A stretch of DNA of 8,789 bases from Deltaproteobacteria bacterium (GTDB taxonomy: Bacteria; Desulfobacterota; Syntrophia; Syntrophales; UBA2210), in contig JAUVXT010000102.1 in assembly GCA_030603465.1 (NCBI GenBank), forward strand, positions 1 to 8,789, written 5' to 3'. The notes below the pieces were generated by a model. It saw only the letters and a program-made list of their open reading frames with translations, ran no database searches and had not been told where the DNA came from. Below, piece by piece: positions 7,012-8,789 of the stretch. The position numbers and the translations under genes are program-made. Position 1 is the stretch's first letter. Each line of letters opens with the position of its first letter.

Positions 7012-7124
7012 AAATGCGGGACGGGTTCGCATTTCCCATTATTACTTATAACTAATAAATAATACTACAGAAAATGCAATATAGCAGAAATGATAACCCG
7101 TCCCGCATTTCTGCCGCATTTCTG
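7012..7124. repeat. Palindromic dispersed repeat, family 2, copy B, with 11-bp tandem duplication
   Basis: Outer arms AAATGCGGGACGGGTT (7012-7027) and AACCCGTCCCGCATTT (7095-7110) are perfect over 16 bp. After a 2x2 mismatch, CATTTC (7030-7035) and GAAATG (7087-7092) add six more pairs, leaving a 51-base AT-rich loop. Compared with copy A the two units are the same, but the spacer between them is 51 instead of 6 bases. The right end carries CCGCATTTCTG twice in tandem (7103-7113, 7114-7124). A competing hairpin is possible: GCAGAAATG (7084-7092) with CATTTCTGC (7106-7114). No gene is inside. Confidence 0.8.
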
Positions 7125-7155
7125 AATATACGCCTTAAACAGCGGGGCCGGTGGA

Positions 7156-7434
7156 TTAATGACGATTTAGATGACCATGTGCATCGGTGGCTTCTGCGGG
7201 ATTTTGTTCAATATTTCTTTTGACTTCCGCAACGACTTGATAGGCTTGTTCAGAAGAATCTATTTTAAACGCAGGATCAGATTTTGAGACTTTATCAATA
7301 TCGATAATATACGCCTTATGGCTGACTTCATCTACCTTGTCGGGAATCTTTGAGGGTAAATCGCGTAATTTATCCTTATCATTGTTACCTTTTCCGCTTG
7401 ATTTGATTATTGATAAATCATTATAAATTTTCAT
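7156..7434 (-). CDS. Unrecognised 92-residue hydrophilic protein
   Basis: I do not recognise this protein. It is soluble-looking, lysine- and aspartate-rich in the first half (residues 1-50, with SSGKGNNDKDKLRDLP probably disordered), then has a predicted helix SSEQAYQVVAEVKRNIEQNP (60-79) and an AEATDAHGHLNRH tail. The pattern 'MKI at the start, DKVDEVSHKA in the middle, amphipathic helix ending in NP..A' is faintly like FlgM-type anti-sigma factors or small flagellum-associated proteins, but this is a weak resemblance and no flagellar gene is near. No Cys, no membrane segment. The ATG at 7434 has AAGG about 10 bp upstream, a modest ribosome site. It lies alone, followed by repeat family 2 copy B, and has a perfect palindrome (7515-7533) about 80 bp upstream. 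Confidence 0.55.
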   Translation of the reverse strand: MKIYNDLSIIKSSGKGNNDKDKLRDLPSKIPDKVDEVSHKAYIIDIDKVSKSDPAFKIDSSEQAYQVVAEVKRNIEQNPAEATDAHGHLNRH

Positions 7435-7514
7435 TGTATCTGTGCCTTGAAATTTAGCAATCCTGCCAACTGTAACAAGTATAGTAAGTAATCATCATTC
7501 GTCATTAACTTGGC

Positions 7515-7533
7515 GTGTTGCACTATGCAACAC
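7515..7533. promoter_or_regulatory. Perfect 8+3+8 palindrome, operator-like
   Basis: GTGTTGCA (7515-7522), CTA, TGCAACAC (7526-7533). A short, perfect dyad with a three-base centre and TTGCA half-sites is what helix-turn-helix regulators of toxin-antitoxin or phage type often bind. It lies 81 bp upstream of the 92-residue gene and 36 bp beyond the end of the decayed toxin frame, in a region otherwise without features. Too short a stem and no T-run make a terminator unlikely. The binding protein is unknown. Confidence 0.4.
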
Positions 7534-7568
7534 TCCAATTTAGAACGATAAGGTAGGCTTTCATTCGC

Positions 7569-7697
7569 TCAGGACCACGGGCCCGGTGCAGTCCAGTTTG
7601 TGGGACATGGATTGCCGGAGGAAAGGGCCACAATAACAGGAGACAGAAACCTATCCACCGAAGTCATGACTTTGCTAAATGATATTGGAACGTTATC
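7569..7697 (-). pseudogene. Remnant of AbiEii-type nucleotidyltransferase toxin (C-terminal tail only)
   Basis: Just past the antitoxin gene, in the +1 frame relative to it, the minus strand reads DNVPISFSKVMTSVDRFLSPV and continues IVALSSGNPCPTNWTAPGPWS before TGA at 7569-7571. A helix FLxPVxxALxxG followed by W.APGPW is, from memory, the usual C-terminal ending of AbiEii/DUF1814 nucleotidyltransferase toxins, which normally follow AbiEi genes directly and have about 250-300 residues. Here only about 42 residues remain. The nucleotidyltransferase core (GSxxxD-type motif) is absent between the two, so the toxin cannot be active. The frame overlaps the last codons of the antitoxin and its own first ATG would be at 7667. 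Best reading: an internal deletion fused the end of abiEi to the 3' end of abiEii. The alternative is a chance open frame, but position and motif argue against that. Confidence 0.55.
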
Positions 7698-8289
7698 CTG
7701 CCGTCGCCTCCATGTATGGTCGCATCACCTTTTCGACCCGGCAGATCCTGGCATATTTTAGCAATTTACCAGGATTGAACTTTTTTTGTGTCTTGTAGAG
7801 TTTCAGTGCTTCCAGCACTACGTCCATTCCTATCTTATTGCGAAACTTGAAGCAGTCGGCCAGCGTTTTCTCGGGGTTGTATACCTTGACGGATACTCCA
7901 TCAATCATATGCTCCTCGATGCCGGTTATGTATGCTTTATTCGAGAATCTGTGGGCCCGGATGGGAGGATAGTCGAGTGAAGGCATCCGTGAGTCTCTCG
8001 GCACCGCCACGGAAACACAATGCGGAACCTGAGTCGTGATACCATGATAAGCCAGTGCGGAGATAAAACATACGACGGCGTTAGGGAAGCGAAGGCCCAC
8101 AGTAACCAGATCAGGGTTGTTGATTGGAGGCAGCTCCACCAGCCGATAAATACCTCTGCTCACCTGCTCTATGATGCCCTTATCCCTGAGTGAATAGAGC
8201 ATATATCGTGTGATACCATGCTTGATGGCTTCGCTCATACGAAGCTGACCACCGTGCTTACGGAAAATTTCTTCGGGTCGTTTTTTCAT
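7693..8289 (-). CDS. abiEi: AbiEi-type antitoxin / transcriptional repressor (type IV toxin-antitoxin)
   Basis: A 198-residue protein of AbiEi family length. Residues 3-50 form the N-terminal winged helix (EEIFRKHGGQLRMSEA, then GITRYMLYSLRDKGIIEQVSRGIYRL), followed by the central part with VCFISALAYHGITTQVP and VAVPRDSR, the VKVYNPEKTLADCFKFRNKIG motif, and the C-terminal LLKYARICRVEKVMRPYMEA. AbiEi proteins neutralise AbiEii toxins without a stable complex and repress their own promoter by binding inverted repeats. I chose ATG 8289 because GGAG lies six bases upstream and family members start at this point. A GTG at 8352 would add 21 residues that fall on the promoter and operator. The gene is intact, but its toxin partner is reduced to a C-terminal remnant directly downstream, so this is probably a solitary antitoxin. 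Confidence 0.9.
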   Translation of the reverse strand: MKKRPEEIFRKHGGQLRMSEAIKHGITRYMLYSLRDKGIIEQVSRGIYRLVELPPINNPDLVTVGLRFPNAVVCFISALAYHGITTQVPHCVSVAVPRDSRMPSLDYPPIRAHRFSNKAYITGIEEHMIDGVSVKVYNPEKTLADCFKFRNKIGMDVVLEALKLYKTQKKFNPGKLLKYARICRVEKVMRPYMEATAG

Positions 8290-8305
8290 TTCTGTCTCCA
8301 GACAA

Positions 8306-8337
8306 ATTGTTGCCACTTCCTGGTAAGTGGTAACAAT
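8306..8337. promoter_or_regulatory. Inverted-repeat operator, probable AbiEi autoregulation site
   Basis: ATTGTTGCCACTT (8306-8318) and AAGTGGTAACAAT (8325-8337) form a dyad with 12 of 13 matches around CCTGGT. It begins 16 bp upstream of the antitoxin ATG and overlaps the candidate -10 box. AbiEi antitoxins are known to repress their operon through such inverted repeats, so this is the natural binding site. Only one clear copy is visible; the short dyad GGATTTT/AAAATCC (8366-8381) further upstream is unrelated in sequence. Confidence 0.65.
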
Positions 8338-8363
8338 ATGTCTGATTTGCACCGAAAAATCAA
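8335..8363 (-). promoter_or_regulatory. Candidate sigma-70-type promoter of the AbiEi gene
   Basis: On the minus strand, TTGATT (8358-8363), exactly 17 bp, then CATATT (8335-8340); each box matches consensus at 4 of 6. Transcription would start inside the inverted repeat, about 40 bp upstream of the ATG, so a protein on the dyad would block the promoter. The optimal spacing and the overlap with the operator raise confidence above hexamer matching alone. Confidence 0.5.
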
Positions 8364-8406
8364 GAGGATTTTTGAAAATCCCGGAAACACCCAGTCGGCG
8401 TGTTAA

Positions 8407-8789
8407 TCCTGGGATAGAGTTGACGTCTAATCGTCATTTAAGTGGCTCGGAACATATTCAATGCCTGCCTTATGAGAATTAATTGGTTTGAAAGTCCTTT
8501 TCCCAATATTTTCTTGTTAATATTTCCCTTAATTGAAAATGATTATGTTCTACATTTTGTTTACTTTCTATAAGCGTGATTTATCTTCAGAGGCACCCTG
8601 TAGTACAGTACAAGCGGTAATCAGCGGCAGACCCTATATCGGTCAAGAGGGGTCACCCATTCAAGGTGAGGTCAAGTAAAAAATACACCTCTCCATTACA
8701 AAAACAGATATTCTTTTTTTGTTTGTCCATCAAGTGGGCACATCGGCGTAGCTTCGCTTTATCCTTCCGTTCACACCCGTTACTTCAAT
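8407..8789. other. Gene-free right end, no convincing feature
   Basis: About 380 bp upstream of the antitoxin promoter. The left 170 bp is AT-rich without open frames. At 8641-8676 the motif GGTCA recurs (8641, 8651, 8670) with the small dyad TCACC/GGTGA, which looks a little like multiple terminal repeats of an insertion sequence, but no transposase is present. At the extreme edge a minus-strand frame of 19 codons (8730-8789, ending at TGA) is open and could be the tail of a gene outside the window; it is too short to judge. Confidence 0.4.

Larger units (their letters stand above)
6650..7155. other. Gene-free stretch holding two palindromic repeats
   Basis: About 500 bp, AT-rich, between the 80-residue gene and the 92-residue gene (both minus strand). 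Short open frames here have no ribosome site or recognisable protein character. It holds repeat family 1 copy 2 (6818-6899) and family 2 copy B (7012-7124). The rest (6650-6817 and 6900-7011) shows nothing I can name; TATAAT at 6932-6937 has no matching -35 box and leads to no gene. Confidence 0.6.

Noticed and set aside
6800..7124. CRISPR array formed by the repeats
   Set aside because: The repeats are two different palindromic families, two copies each, far apart and without regularly spaced spacers; no cas genes.
7561..7760. Plus-strand open frame with a protein-like stretch (FVGHGLPEERATITGDRN)
   Set aside because: It looked coherent at first, but it is antisense to the AbiEii-like tail, begins just after a stop with no start or ribosome site, and runs into the antitoxin gene antisense.
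8290..8352. GTG at 8352 as the antitoxin start (21 extra residues)
   Set aside because: The extension covers the -10 box and the inverted-repeat operator, and the ATG at 8289 has GGAG six bases upstream and matches where the family usually begins.
8730..8789. Gene tail entering from the right edge on the minus strand
   Set aside because: Nineteen open codons with no recognisable motif are not enough to call a gene.

Overview
The window looks like a piece of a Gram-negative, environmental bacterial chromosome. A 5'-nucleotidase with a Sec signal peptide implies a periplasm. Gene content and the abundance of small palindromic dispersed repeats would fit a Desulfobacterota- or Nitrospirota-like genome, but no marker here settles the taxonomy. 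Base composition drops and gene density falls from left to right.

Left part (1-5301) is dense, conserved housekeeping. A nearly complete tex gene runs off the left edge on the minus strand. Divergent from it on the plus strand are an aspartate/glutamate-type racemase, a small HAD-fold protein of the 'soluble P-type ATPase' type, and an exported UshA-type 5'-nucleotidase. The last two are 51 bp apart with good Shine-Dalgarno sites and are probably co-transcribed. A palindromic repeat (family 1) sits between the racemase and the HAD gene.

Middle part (5351-6635) holds three minus-strand genes, read right to left: an 80-residue protein with a DUF4177-like look, a Nudix hydrolase with a perfect Nudix box, and a short VTT/DedA/YqaA-type membrane protein. 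A second palindromic repeat type (family 2) lies between the first two.

Right part (6636-8789) is sparse and accessory. It has second, longer copies of both repeat families, an unrecognised 92-residue protein, and the remains of a type IV AbiE toxin-antitoxin module. The AbiEi antitoxin/regulator is intact and keeps a convincing promoter with an overlapping inverted-repeat operator. Directly downstream, where the AbiEii nucleotidyltransferase toxin should be, only an out-of-frame stretch remains whose translation looks like the toxin's C-terminal tail (FLSPV..AL..G, then W.APGPW). I read this as an internal deletion that removed almost all of the toxin and left a solitary antitoxin. The last 380 bp hold no convincing gene.

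The points most worth a second look are the toxin-less AbiE locus, the two palindromic repeat families (two copies each) and the unidentified 92-residue protein. I found no clearly new multi-gene system.
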